A stretch of DNA of 64,000 bases, from the NCBI RefSeq assembly GCF_963665245.1, contig NZ_OY762269.1, positions 2,052,501 to 2,116,500 of the forward strand. The letters are read 5' to 3'. The notes under the pieces were generated by a model. It did not search any database. It saw only the letters and a program-made list of their open reading frames with translations, and was not told the DNA's origin. The translations under genes were made by a program, and so were the position numbers. Origin of the DNA: an uncultured Paludibaculum sp. (GTDB taxonomy: Bacteria > Acidobacteriota > Terriglobia > Bryobacterales > Bryobacteraceae). Positions within the stretch are counted from its first letter, which is position 1; the number at the start of each line of letters is the position of its first letter. Of the stretch, positions 17,838-25,740 are shown piece after piece.

Positions 17838-19276
17838 ACAGCGAACCCACCAGCCCGCTCGAATGCCGAGGCCAGGCGGAACATGCCCGATTCGTCGAAA
17901 TGGCGGGTCAGGATTTGCAGCCCTACAGGAAGTCCTTCACCCGTCGTACCGCAAGGGACGCTCATGCAGGGGATGCCGGCCAGATCGCCGGTGATCGTGT
18001 AGATGTCGGACAGGTACATCTGGATGGGATCATCCAGCTTCTCGCCCAGCTTGAACGCCGGGAAGGGTGACACCGGAGTCACCAGGGCATCCACTTTTTC
18101 AAAAGCCTGCTGGAAGTCGCGGGCGATCAGTGAGCGGACCTTCTGGGCTTTCAAGTAGTAGGCGTCGTAGTAGCCCGAGCTCAGAACATAGGTGCCCAGC
18201 ATGATGCGCCGTTTGCACTCCGCGCCGAAGCCTTCCCCGCGGGTCATCCGATACATGTCCTGGAGGGTTTTAGCCTGTGGAGCCCGGCCGGTGTACCGGA
18301 CGCCGTCATACCGGGCGAGGTTGGCACTGGCCTCCGCGGTGCAGATGATGTAGTAACACGCAACCGCGTAGTCGGTGTGCGGCAGGCTGACGTCAACCAC
18401 CTCGCAGCCCTGCTGCTTCAGCAGTTCGATGCCCTTGTGAATCTGGTCGCCGCTCTCGCTGTCCAGGTGCGCGAAATATTCCTTGGGCAGTCCAATGCGT
18501 AGCCCGCGCACGTCCTGGTTCAGGCTCTCTCTGTAGTCCGGCACTGGCGCGAATGCACTGGTGGCATCCTTCGGATCCCTACCCGCAATGGTCTGGAGCA
18601 ACACCGCGGCATCTTCCACATTGCGGGCAAATGGGCCGATGTGATCCAGCGAACTGGCGAAGGCGACCAAGCCGTATCGCGACACGCGGCCGTAGGTGGG
18701 GGTTACCCCGACAACCCCGCAAAAGCTTGCCGGCTGCCGGATGCTGCCGCCGGTGTCCGAACCGAGCGAGACCACCGCCGTACCTTGGGCTACCGCTGCC
18801 GCTGAACCGCCCGAGCTGCCGCCCGGCACACGGTCCAGAGCAACAGGATTTCTTACGGGTCCGAACGCCGAGTTCTCGTTCGACGAACCCATGGCAAACT
18901 CATCGCAATTCGCTTTGCCGACAATGACGCCACCCGCCGCTTCCAGCCTCTGAACGGCCGTTGCATCGTAGGGCGGAATAAAATGCTCCAGCATTTTCGA
19001 GCCGCAGCTCGTGCGCAAACCCTTTGTGATGATTACATCCTTGACGGCGATAGGAACACCCGCCAGCGGCCCAGGATGCTCTCCGCGCGCGATCTGGCCG
19101 TCCACGGCCGCCGCGGCGCTGTGCGCGCGTTCCTCGCTAAAGGCCAGGTATGCGTTGGTCTTGGGGTTCTCACTGCGGGCGAAAGCCAGCGCCTCGGAGG
19201 CCAACTCGGCGGCGCTGAACTGGCGGGCTCGGAGACCTGCCTGAATGCCAGAGATGGTTAGTTTCGCGATGTCCAT
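17834..19276 (-). CDS. gatA: Aspartyl/glutamyl-tRNA(Asn/Gln) amidotransferase subunit A
   Basis: This 480-residue amidase-signature enzyme releases ammonia from glutamine to amidate misacylated tRNA as part of GatCAB. The Ser-cisSer-Lys triad is visible: Lys in VPIAVKDVI near residue 75, and the two serines in the glycine/serine-rich stretch around PGGSSGGSAAAVAQG (near 150) and GSDTGGSIRQPA (near 175). The length is normal. It follows gatC after 40 nt. gatB is not in the window, so the operon is split. The start is ATG at 19276 (MDIAKLTISG). Confidence 0.96.
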   Translation of the reverse strand: MDIAKLTISGIQAGLRARQFSAAELASEALAFARSENPKTNAYLAFSEERAHSAAAAVDGQIARGEHPGPLAGVPIAVKDVIITKGLRTSCGSKMLEHFIPPYDATAVQRLEAAGGVIVGKANCDEFAMGSSNENSAFGPVRNPVALDRVPGGSSGGSAAAVAQGTAVVSLGSDTGGSIRQPASFCGVVGVTPTYGRVSRYGLVAFASSLDHIGPFARNVEDAAVLLQTIAGRDPKDATSAFAPVPDYRESLNQDVRGLRIGLPKEYFAHLDSESGDQIHKGIELLKQQGCEVVDVSLPHTDYAVACYYIICTAEASANLARYDGVRYTGRAPQAKTLQDMYRMTRGEGFGAECKRRIMLGTYVLSSGYYDAYYLKAQKVRSLIARDFQQAFEKVDALVTPVSPFPAFKLGEKLDDPIQMYLSDIYTITGDLAGIPCMSVPCGTTGEGLPVGLQILTRHFDESGMFRLASAFERAGGFAV

Positions 19277-19316
19277 GTCAATTGCGTCTTAAATTGCCCG
19301 GTGGGCCGGAGCGATG

Positions 19317-19616
19317 TTATCGCTCGATGATCTTCGGTACTTTGAACTGACCGGCGCCAGATAGAGGCGCGTTTGCCAGGGCAGCCTGATTGTCCAGCGA
19401 CGGCTCGATGACGTCTTCACGGAGTGTCGCCGTCTCGCCCGCCTCATACAGAACCTGCGCCATCGGCTCGACACCGGTCACATCGAGCTCGTTCAATTTG
19501 TCGATGTGACTGAGAATGCCATCCAGATCTCGCGCCATGCGCGCGATCTCATCGGCGCCCAGTTGGAGATTCGCCAGATCGGCGACGTACTTGACTTCTT
19601 GTTCCGTTATCTTCAC
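19317..19616 (-). CDS. gatC: Aspartyl/glutamyl-tRNA(Asn/Gln) amidotransferase subunit C
   Basis: This 99-residue protein matches GatC throughout: VKYVADLANLQLGADEIARM, then DLDGILSHIDKLNELDVTGV and the C-terminal LREDVIEPSL belt that wraps GatA and GatB. It stabilises the complex. Its start overlaps the DUF721 gene stop by 4 nt (ATGA), and gatA follows 40 nt downstream. Confidence 0.95.
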   Translation of the reverse strand: MKITEQEVKYVADLANLQLGADEIARMARDLDGILSHIDKLNELDVTGVEPMAQVLYEAGETATLREDVIEPSLDNQAALANAPLSGAGQFKVPKIIER

Positions 19617-20038
19617 GAAGCACGGGCCTTTCTTCGGGAATTGAGATAGATGCGGCGCAGCACCGGGTCGGCGATTCCATCCGCCTCGTCGGCTGGGCGG
19701 AGAGTGGGCGAGGTGAGTGAGAAGTCACTCACGGCTTCGGCCCGCTGCGGTGGCCTGCGGGGCACTCCCACCCGGAACTCAATCCCATGCGGTGCGGCTC
19801 CGTCCAGAAGGTCGCCGAGGTTCCTCAGAATCTGTTGCCTGAGTCCCCACAGATTACGCCGCCACTGATCGTCTTCCACCAGGACCACCACGTTGTTACC
19901 CTGCAACGCCACGGCACGCGTGCGGCCGGCCAGTCTCTTTCCAACCGCGGCCGGCCAGGCGGCAAGCGTCAGCTCCTCCTGTGTGAAGTGCTTTTGTGCC
20001 GTTCTGAGCTTGGCGATGATCCGCCCTGCGCGTTCCAT
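19613..20038 (-). CDS. DUF721/DciA-like protein
   Basis: This 141-residue protein has an N-terminal DUF721 domain (residues about 5-90) identified by LTLAAWPAAVGKRLAGRTRAV followed by NNVVVLVEDDQWRRNLW and LRQQILRNLGDLL. DUF721 includes DciA, the ancestral loader of the replicative helicase in bacteria without DnaC. Here the domain is followed by an Arg/Pro-rich tail with no visible fold. It is co-oriented and coupled with gatC. The helicase-loading role is inference from the family. Confidence 0.75.
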   Translation of the reverse strand: MERAGRIIAKLRTAQKHFTQEELTLAAWPAAVGKRLAGRTRAVALQGNNVVVLVEDDQWRRNLWGLRQQILRNLGDLLDGAAPHGIEFRVGVPRRPPQRAEAVSDFSLTSPTLRPADEADGIADPVLRRIYLNSRRKARAS

Positions 20039-20111
20039 CCTGATTGGATTCCTGGAACGGCTATTTTAGCACGCGAAACAGCCGTGCCCACCGTGTTAGT
20101 CTGGGCTTCCA

Positions 20112-20678
20112 ATGATCGTGTTGGCTTCGCAATCGCCGCGCCGCAAGGAGATTCTCACCCGCGCGGGCATCCCCTTCGTAGTTCGTGTCTCCGGCATCGA
20201 CGAAGTGCCCGGTCTAGGCGAATCGCCCGCGGCCTACGTCCAGAGGCTTGCCCAGGAAAAGGCGGCTGCCGTTGAGTGCTCGCCAGAGGAGTTCGTACTC
20301 GCCGCGGATACCACTGTGGTCGTCGACGATGAACTCCTGGAGAAGCCTCATTCGGAAGCCGATGCCATCCGCATGCTCACCCGTCTGAATGGCCGCGATC
20401 ATCTGGTGCTCACGGGCATTTGTCTGCTGCACCATGGACGGACTTGGTCCAGCGTTGAGTCGACGACGGTCACGTTTGCCACAATGACCGACCAGGAGAT
20501 ACAGCTCTACGCAGCGAGCGGAGAACCTTTCGACAAGGCGGGAGGCTATGCCATCCAGGGTCTGGCTTCGAAGTTTATCACGCGCGTTGAGGGCTGCTAT
20601 CTCAACGTCGTTGGATTGCCAATGGCGGCCGTCTACGCAATGCTGAAACGCGCAGGCTATAGCTTGGCTTTGGGGTAG
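20112..20678 (+). CDS. maf: Maf-family nucleoside triphosphate pyrophosphatase
   Basis: This 188-residue protein begins with the canonical IVLASQSPRRKEILTRAG. It has the conserved ADTTVVVDDELLEKP near residue 65, RMLTRLNGRDHLVLTGI near residue 88 and GEPFDKAGGYAIQG near residue 140. Maf enzymes hydrolyse dTTP/UTP or modified nucleotides to monophosphates and are tied to house-cleaning and septum control. It is transcribed divergently from the DUF721 gene (73 bp apart). Its last 22 nt overlap the convergent EVE gene. Confidence 0.93.
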   Translation: MIVLASQSPRRKEILTRAGIPFVVRVSGIDEVPGLGESPAAYVQRLAQEKAAAVECSPEEFVLAADTTVVVDDELLEKPHSEADAIRMLTRLNGRDHLVLTGICLLHHGRTWSSVESTTVTFATMTDQEIQLYAASGEPFDKAGGYAIQGLASKFITRVEGCYLNVVGLPMAAVYAMLKRAGYSLALG

Positions 20679-21067
20679 CGGGCTTTCATCCAGTCCACGA
20701 AGCTGGCCGGCGCCGCCATGGTGGACAGCCGGCTTTGCCGGACCAGGGCCCAGTCGTTGAACAGGCCGCTGGCTTTGATCTCCGACAGGCTCGTGGGTGG
20801 CAAGAGATCCTCTACAAATCGCATGTCCACAACCCACGACTTCGGCTGCTTGGGGTCCTGCCGCGGCGCCGAGGTAACCTCCGCTAAACCGAGAATTTGT
20901 GACTGCCCACCGCTGTGATAAATGAACACCCGGTCGCCGGTGCCCATTGTGCGAATGGCTGCCACGGCCTGAGCATTGGTGACGCCGTCCCATGTGGTGC
21001 GGCCGTCCGCCTTGAATTGTTCAATTGGATACGTGTCCGGGTCGGTCTTGGCAAGAAAGTAGGCCAT
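20657..21067 (-). CDS. EVE domain protein
   Basis: This 136-residue single-domain protein of the EVE family (PUA-like fold) has MAYFLAKTDPDTYPIEQF at the N-terminus, then TTWDGVTNAQAVAAIRTM, DRVFIYHSGGQSQILGLAEV and the C-terminal LVRQSRLSTM. EVE domains bind modified bases in DNA or RNA and often accompany restriction or modification-sensing systems; no such neighbour is seen here. Its 3' end overlaps maf by 22 nt. Confidence 0.88.
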   Translation of the reverse strand: MAYFLAKTDPDTYPIEQFKADGRTTWDGVTNAQAVAAIRTMGTGDRVFIYHSGGQSQILGLAEVTSAPRQDPKQPKSWVVDMRFVEDLLPPTSLSEIKASGLFNDWALVRQSRLSTMAAPASFVDWMKARYPKAKL

Positions 21068-21338
21068 GGTCTGACGCCTTTTTACTGGGATTGCTGCATC
21101 CGTCCATCGGCAAATGGCTCCATGACCCTTGCCGATGGCGAATCGGGCAGCATCGTATGCTTTATCGTATCAGTGAGTTGCGGTCCGTGCCAGAGGTCCC
21201 GCGGCGTAACCCTTTGGCAGTGCTGTTGTACAATGGATCGAGCAATAAACTGGGGCGCGTCTAGGATTCCGGGTCGATGAACGCGGCTTGCCGCGGCCTT
21301 GGTGAATCCGAGATTGGCAGCCGAGCGGAGGGTGATGA
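21068..21338. other. Intergenic region before the exopolysaccharide cluster
   Basis: No gene is seen in these 271 bp. They hold a 10-bp perfect inverted repeat (21104-21113 and 21129-21138, listed separately). The rest lies between the EVE start and the polysaccharide export gene and must contain at least one promoter for each, but no hexamer pair stands out. Confidence 0.6.
21104..21138. repeat. Inverted repeat, 10-bp arms, 15-nt loop
   Basis: CCATCGGCAA at 21104-21113 is the exact reverse complement of TTGCCGATGG at 21129-21138. No T-tract follows on either side, so an intrinsic terminator is unlikely; it could be an operator or RNA hairpin upstream of the exopolysaccharide genes. Confidence 0.5.
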
Positions 21339-21989
21339 ATGCGGTCGAACTGGAAGCCGTCCATGGGATGGTTCCTTTCTGTATTCCTGGTGCTGGCGGC
21401 CGGAAGCGTGCTTTCCGCGCAACAGGAACCCGCCAAGGCAGGCGAGGGACAGAAGGCGTCCGGTCAAGTGAAACCCGCGCCGGGTGCCGAGGACTTGAAT
21501 GTCGCGGCGCCGGTGGACCCCAAAAGCTACAAGATTGGTGCGCAGGACGTACTCAACATCCGTGTGTGGCGCGAAAACGATCTGAGTGGGAACGTGGTTG
21601 TCCGTCCTGATGGGAAGATTACCGTCCCGCTGGCGGGCGAGATGGAGGCGGCCGGCCTTACACCCGAGCAACTCACCGCTAAGGTGACTGACGCCTTGGC
21701 GAAGTACCTCACAAAACCCGAGGTTTTCGTTTCGGTCTTTTCCGTCCAAAGCAAGCGGTACTACCTGTCAGGCAACGTCAGGAGTTCCGGTCCCATTCCG
21801 CTCGTTACCCCCACCACGATCCTTCAGGCCCTCAGCGCGTCGGGTCTTGGCCAGTGGGCGAAGAAGAACAAGATAGTCATCATGCGCGGTACTGAACGTA
21901 TCAAGTTCAACTACAACGACGTGATCAAAGGGAAGCATCTGGAGCAGAATATCTATCTCCAGGATGGCGACCACATTTATGTGCCATAA
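21339..21989 (+). CDS. Polysaccharide biosynthesis/export protein (Wza-like)
   Basis: This 216-residue protein has a signal peptide ending near SVLSAQ (residue about 28). A Poly_export domain (YKIGAQDVLNIRVWRENDLS through VRPDGKITVPLAGEMEAAG) is followed by one SLBB-like domain (YYLSGNVRSSGPIPLVTP, then LQDGDHIYVP at the end). Such proteins form or gate the outer-membrane export channel. It is short, with a single SLBB and no C-terminal amphipathic helix, and has no lipobox Cys. It is the first gene of the export cluster, 24 nt before the Wzz-like gene. Confidence 0.9.
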   Translation: MRSNWKPSMGWFLSVFLVLAAGSVLSAQQEPAKAGEGQKASGQVKPAPGAEDLNVAAPVDPKSYKIGAQDVLNIRVWRENDLSGNVVVRPDGKITVPLAGEMEAAGLTPEQLTAKVTDALAKYLTKPEVFVSVFSVQSKRYYLSGNVRSSGPIPLVTPTTILQALSASGLGQWAKKNKIVIMRGTERIKFNYNDVIKGKHLEQNIYLQDGDHIYVP

Positions 21990-22013
21990 GCTGTCAGCCC
22001 GGAGGAAATAACC

Positions 22014-23714
22014 ATGTCGACAGCCCCCATACCCCCGGCCCAGGGTTTGCAGGATCAACCAATCTCAGTACCGCGGCGTGCGCTCGATATCGAGGACTAC
22101 ATCGATATCCTCCGCCGTCACCGTTCCTGGATCCTCGGGCCAACCTTCATCGGGCTGGTCGCCGGCGTCGTAACGGCTTTCCTCTGGCCGAACTCCTACA
22201 TGGCGACCGGGCTGATTCGTGTCGTGCCTCCACAGGTTTCCTCGCGGTTGGTTCGCACCAACATCACAGAGGAGATGACGAGCAAGATCACCTCGACTTA
22301 CCAGAACATCATTAGCCGTCCAAGCCTGCTGAATCTGATCCAGACCTACAATCTCTACCCGGACGACCGCAAACGCCTTCCCACGGACGACATCATCGAG
22401 AACATGAGGAAGGACATCACCCTGGGGCAGATGGAGTCCATGTCCCGTGGAATAGGCAATCGGACGAATAACGTCAATGCCTTCCGGGTAGCCTTCTCTT
22501 ACTCGGATCGCAGGTTGGCGCAGAAGGTGACCATCGATCTCATGTCGCGGTTCATTGACGAGAGCATTAAGTCCCGCTCGAATCAGAACCTGATGACGAC
22601 GGAGTTCTTCAAGGACCAATTCGACACCGCCAAACGGGAACTCGAAGAGATCGACAGCAAGATATCGGCGTTCCGCGGCAGCAATATGGGGACCTTGCCC
22701 GAGCAGGAGCAGTTGGCGCTCAGCCGCATCACCACGCTGGATTCCTCTGTGCAGTCGGTCAACAGCGAAATCAGCCGGGCGCACCAGGACAAACTGCAGT
22801 TGGAAGCCCAACTTCGGGATCTCAGAGACCAGGTCCAGGTGCTGTCCCAGCCGGTACCCGAAGGGACGGGGCCCACCAGTGTCAGAAATGACCGCTTGGT
22901 CGAAGCGAATCGCGATGTTGAGAGATACGAAGCCGCTGTCGCTTCCCTTCGCGAACGCTACAAGGACGACCACCCGGATGTTAAAACCGCCTTGGCCTAC
23001 CTACAGAGCAAGATCAAGGTCCGCGATCAGCTTCTGCGTGAAAGCGAAGGTGCCAAGCTGGATGCTGCCGCTCCAAAGCCGCGAATGGTGCTTCCGCCCG
23101 GCAATGTCATCAAACTGCGGGAAGTAAACAGTCAGATTTCCAGGATTCAGACCGCCCTTCAGTCCAAGGATATGGAGATTGAAGATCTGAATCGCCAGTT
23201 GGCCGATGCACGCGGAAAGCTTCGGAATGCCCAGGCTCGCCTGGAGTCCAGTCCGTCGTCCAATCAGGAGTACGTTCAGCTCATGCGCGACCGGGGCCTT
23301 GCGGCGACCCGGTACGATGATCTGAGCAAGAAGATGCAGGACTCGGCGATGGCCACGGACATCGAAACCCGTAAGCAGGGTGAGTTGCTGGAAGTGCTTG
23401 AGCAGCCTGCTATCCCGGAAGAGCCCTATGCTCCGAAACGGCCGCTTATTATTGCTGTCGGCCTAATTGTCGGCGTTGGCCTGGGGTTCTCCCTCGCTGG
23501 GGGACGGGAACTCAAGGATACCTCCCTGAAGAATCTCAAGGACGTCCGGGCCTACACGCGGCTGACCGTCCTTGGCAGCATCCCACTGCTGGAGAACGAC
23601 TTTGTTGTCAAGCGCCGCCGCCGGATGGGTTGGCTTGCCTGGACAGCTACGTTTCTCGTCGGAGTTCTCCTGATGGCGGGTTCGGTGGCCTACTATTACA
23701 CCTCGAAGGCGTAG
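22014..23714 (+). CDS. Wzz/GumC-like polysaccharide chain-length regulator
   Basis: This 566-residue protein has an N-terminal Wzz domain (DIEDYIDILRRHRSWILGP, membrane helix residues about 38-60) and a long coiled-coil periplasmic stretch at about 180-440 (TLDSSVQSVNSEISRAHQD, then later KDMEIEDLNRQLADARGKL). A helix at about 480-500 is followed by a final helix at about 540-562. There is no fused ATPase domain; that function is provided by the next gene. Together they form the polysaccharide co-polymerase pair. Confidence 0.88.
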   Translation: MSTAPIPPAQGLQDQPISVPRRALDIEDYIDILRRHRSWILGPTFIGLVAGVVTAFLWPNSYMATGLIRVVPPQVSSRLVRTNITEEMTSKITSTYQNIISRPSLLNLIQTYNLYPDDRKRLPTDDIIENMRKDITLGQMESMSRGIGNRTNNVNAFRVAFSYSDRRLAQKVTIDLMSRFIDESIKSRSNQNLMTTEFFKDQFDTAKRELEEIDSKISAFRGSNMGTLPEQEQLALSRITTLDSSVQSVNSEISRAHQDKLQLEAQLRDLRDQVQVLSQPVPEGTGPTSVRNDRLVEANRDVERYEAAVASLRERYKDDHPDVKTALAYLQSKIKVRDQLLRESEGAKLDAAAPKPRMVLPPGNVIKLREVNSQISRIQTALQSKDMEIEDLNRQLADARGKLRNAQARLESSPSSNQEYVQLMRDRGLAATRYDDLSKKMQDSAMATDIETRKQGELLEVLEQPAIPEEPYAPKRPLIIAVGLIVGVGLGFSLAGGRELKDTSLKNLKDVRAYTRLTVLGSIPLLENDFVVKRRRRMGWLAWTATFLVGVLLMAGSVAYYYTSKA

Positions 23715-23768
23715 CGCCTTGTCGCACCAGAAGCCGTATGAATTGATGGGTAGAAATCGGAGAGATCT

Positions 23769-24617
23769 ATGAGTCGAGTCCACGATGCATTAAGGCGTGT
23801 TGAGTCCACCATTATGGGAACCGCGCCGGCTGCGCCGCAGACGACGCCCAGTGGACGGACCGTGAGTCCCGAGCCGGCGAACCCCTTGCGCGGCCTGCTG
23901 GAGCGGATTCAGACGATTCCTTTTACGCCCTCGCCCGATGCGTCGCTGCTGGATTCGACGCGGCCCAGCGAGTCGCCGGCGGAGGAGTTTCGCAGTCTTA
24001 GGACGCGGCTGAACCATCTGCAAAGCCTTCAGCCCATCCACAACATCGTGCTCACTTCCGCGTCGCCTGCCGAAGGAAAATCGTTTTCCGCGACGAACCT
24101 GGCCCTGGCTCAGGCGCAGTTGGAAGGCAATATGACGCTTCTGGCGGACTTCGATTTCCGCCGCCCGGTCATCCACACATTCTTCCAGGTGCCCCGCAGC
24201 CCCGGCATCACCGACTACCTCCAGGGAAAAGCTACTCTCGAGGAAGTCGTCAAACGCATCGAAGGTACGAATCTCTGCATCATGCCTGCGGGAGAAGCGG
24301 TTCTGAATCCGCTCGAACTGCTGAACCTGCCGGAAGTTAAGAACATGCTGGATGCCCTGCCATCCATCTTCAACTGGGTCATTCTCGACACCCCCCCGCT
24401 CCTGTTCGCCGCCGACGCGAACTTGCTGGCCACTCTCTGCCACGGCCTGGTCATGGTGGTCCGCATCGGCAACACGACGATCGACTCGGTTACAAGGGCC
24501 ATGGGTTCACTCTGCCAGAACAATATCCTGGGCATCATCGTAAATGGCGCACATCGCGGCGAGCTATACAGCAAGTACACCTACTATCACTCCTATTACT
24601 ACTCGAAGCCGGACTAG
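23769..24617 (+). CDS. CpsD/CapB-type bacterial tyrosine kinase
   Basis: This 282-residue cytoplasmic BY-kinase carries the Walker A-like motif SASPAEGKSFSATNLA near residue 100, Walker A' ADFDFRRP near residue 125, and Walker B WVILDTPPLLFAADA near residue 210. The C-terminal tail is a tyrosine cluster (SKYTYYHSYYYSKPD), the autophosphorylation site that controls oligomerisation with the Wzz-type partner upstream. The N-terminal 70 residues are Pro/Ser rich. The second Asp of Walker A' is replaced by Phe-Arg around a normal DFDFR, as in many homologues. Confidence 0.9.
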   Translation: MSRVHDALRRVESTIMGTAPAAPQTTPSGRTVSPEPANPLRGLLERIQTIPFTPSPDASLLDSTRPSESPAEEFRSLRTRLNHLQSLQPIHNIVLTSASPAEGKSFSATNLALAQAQLEGNMTLLADFDFRRPVIHTFFQVPRSPGITDYLQGKATLEEVVKRIEGTNLCIMPAGEAVLNPLELLNLPEVKNMLDALPSIFNWVILDTPPLLFAADANLLATLCHGLVMVVRIGNTTIDSVTRAMGSLCQNNILGIIVNGAHRGELYSKYTYYHSYYYSKPD

Positions 24618-24638
24618 CCGCTGCCAGGTTGTTGCCTG

Positions 24639-25613
24639 ATGAAGCTAGATCCATCCGGTTCCCGTACACCCGCAGGCCTGAGTGAACTTGTGTGCCGATG
24701 GCTCGCCGGAATGGACACCGGGTTTGCCGGCGGCGTTGTCGTCCTCGGCTGGTTTCTGTTTCACTCCTGGCTCAGCGGCGAGTACTGGTGGGCCAAACTC
24801 AATGTTGCTGGTGCGCTCTTCTACGGCACCCCTGTGTATTCAATGGGGCTGAGCCGCGCCTCCTTCGCCGGTGGAGCCCTCCTGTTGGTTCTGTATGCCT
24901 TTCTGGGCGGCTTGTTTGGACTCATTGCCCGGCCCCGCGGCTTCACCCGCAATCTACTGCTGGGGATGCTGCTGGCCATGACCTGGCATGTCTTCGCCAA
25001 TCGCTTTGTCTGGCGCCGGCTGGACTCCTTCGGTCCGGCCTACTTCCCTGTGCTTTCCACCTTGCCGGCCCACTTGATCTTTGGCCTCAGCCTGTCCAGG
25101 TACGCAAGCCGCTTCCAGCGGCTGGCACTCACCTTCGGAGACCCTGCATGGGCTTCCGAGCTGTGGAAGGCCATCGAGCCGCCGGAATCGGAGGATGTGC
25201 CATCCCCTTCCACTTCGAAGGTTCCGGAGCCCGGCGAAACCTCGGGCCAGCCACCCGCGCTGGAAATGCAGGATAAGCCGCCCTCTCCGGAGGAGCCCGC
25301 CTCGGGGCCTGTCTCTGGCGGCGACCCGCAGTGCGCCACGGATCCCGGTTCGACGAGACTCGAGATCGGCGCCGCCTGTGAGACCGATGGGGGGGCGATG
25401 GTTGCTTCGGGCGTGGCTTCCGCGCCCGTGTCCTTTGGGCAGCCTGCCACGGGCCCCGCCCAGCCATCTGCGGCTGGGTCTGACCTGGCGCCCGCCACCC
25501 CCTCCGTTCCGCCCGAAATCCCAGGCGGTGTACCGTCTCCGGTTACCCCTTCTCCTGGGGTGGTGGCGCCCGCCGCGGAAGAATCCAATCCGCCCCCGAA
25601 GACGGACTGTTGA
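24639..25613 (+). CDS. Unknown membrane protein with long Pro/Ala/Gly-rich tail
   Basis: I do not recognise a family. This 324-residue protein has an N-terminal region of about 180 residues with around four membrane helices (VVVLGWFLFHSWLSG, FAGGALLLVLYAFLGGLFGL, NLLLGMLLAMTWHVFANRF, FPVLSTLPAHLIFGLSL). It is followed by about 145 residues of Pro/Ala/Gly/Glu-rich low-complexity sequence with no hydrophobic stretch. It lies 21 nt after the BY-kinase and before bamA, so it may serve the envelope or exopolysaccharide. The position suggests an accessory role; nothing more can be said. Confidence 0.65.
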   Translation: MKLDPSGSRTPAGLSELVCRWLAGMDTGFAGGVVVLGWFLFHSWLSGEYWWAKLNVAGALFYGTPVYSMGLSRASFAGGALLLVLYAFLGGLFGLIARPRGFTRNLLLGMLLAMTWHVFANRFVWRRLDSFGPAYFPVLSTLPAHLIFGLSLSRYASRFQRLALTFGDPAWASELWKAIEPPESEDVPSPSTSKVPEPGETSGQPPALEMQDKPPSPEEPASGPVSGGDPQCATDPGSTRLEIGAACETDGGAMVASGVASAPVSFGQPATGPAQPSAAGSDLAPATPSVPPEIPGGVPSPVTPSPGVVAPAAEESNPPPKTDC

Positions 25614-25636
25614 TCCATTCGAGATTCCGCTAGAAT
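25610..25636 (+). promoter_or_regulatory. Candidate promoter upstream of bamA
   Basis: TTGATC at 25610 and TAGAAT at 25631 are spaced by only 15 nt, shorter than ideal, about 100 nt before the bamA start. It is a weak candidate; the 127-bp gap itself supports a promoter here. Confidence 0.25.
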
Positions 25637-25740
25637 GGAGGCTTGTGCCTGCGTGCAGGGATGTTTCTTCCATGTAACGTCGTCGGACTCCGGCGCGTCT
25701 GAGGCGAAGGCGCAGAAAGAAAGGATCTTGACTGTTCACG

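Noticed and set aside
21214..21230. Sigma-54-like site (TTGGCA, 10-nt spacing) before the exopolysaccharide genes
   Set aside because: The -12 element has GT instead of GC and no enhancer-binding protein gene is nearby.
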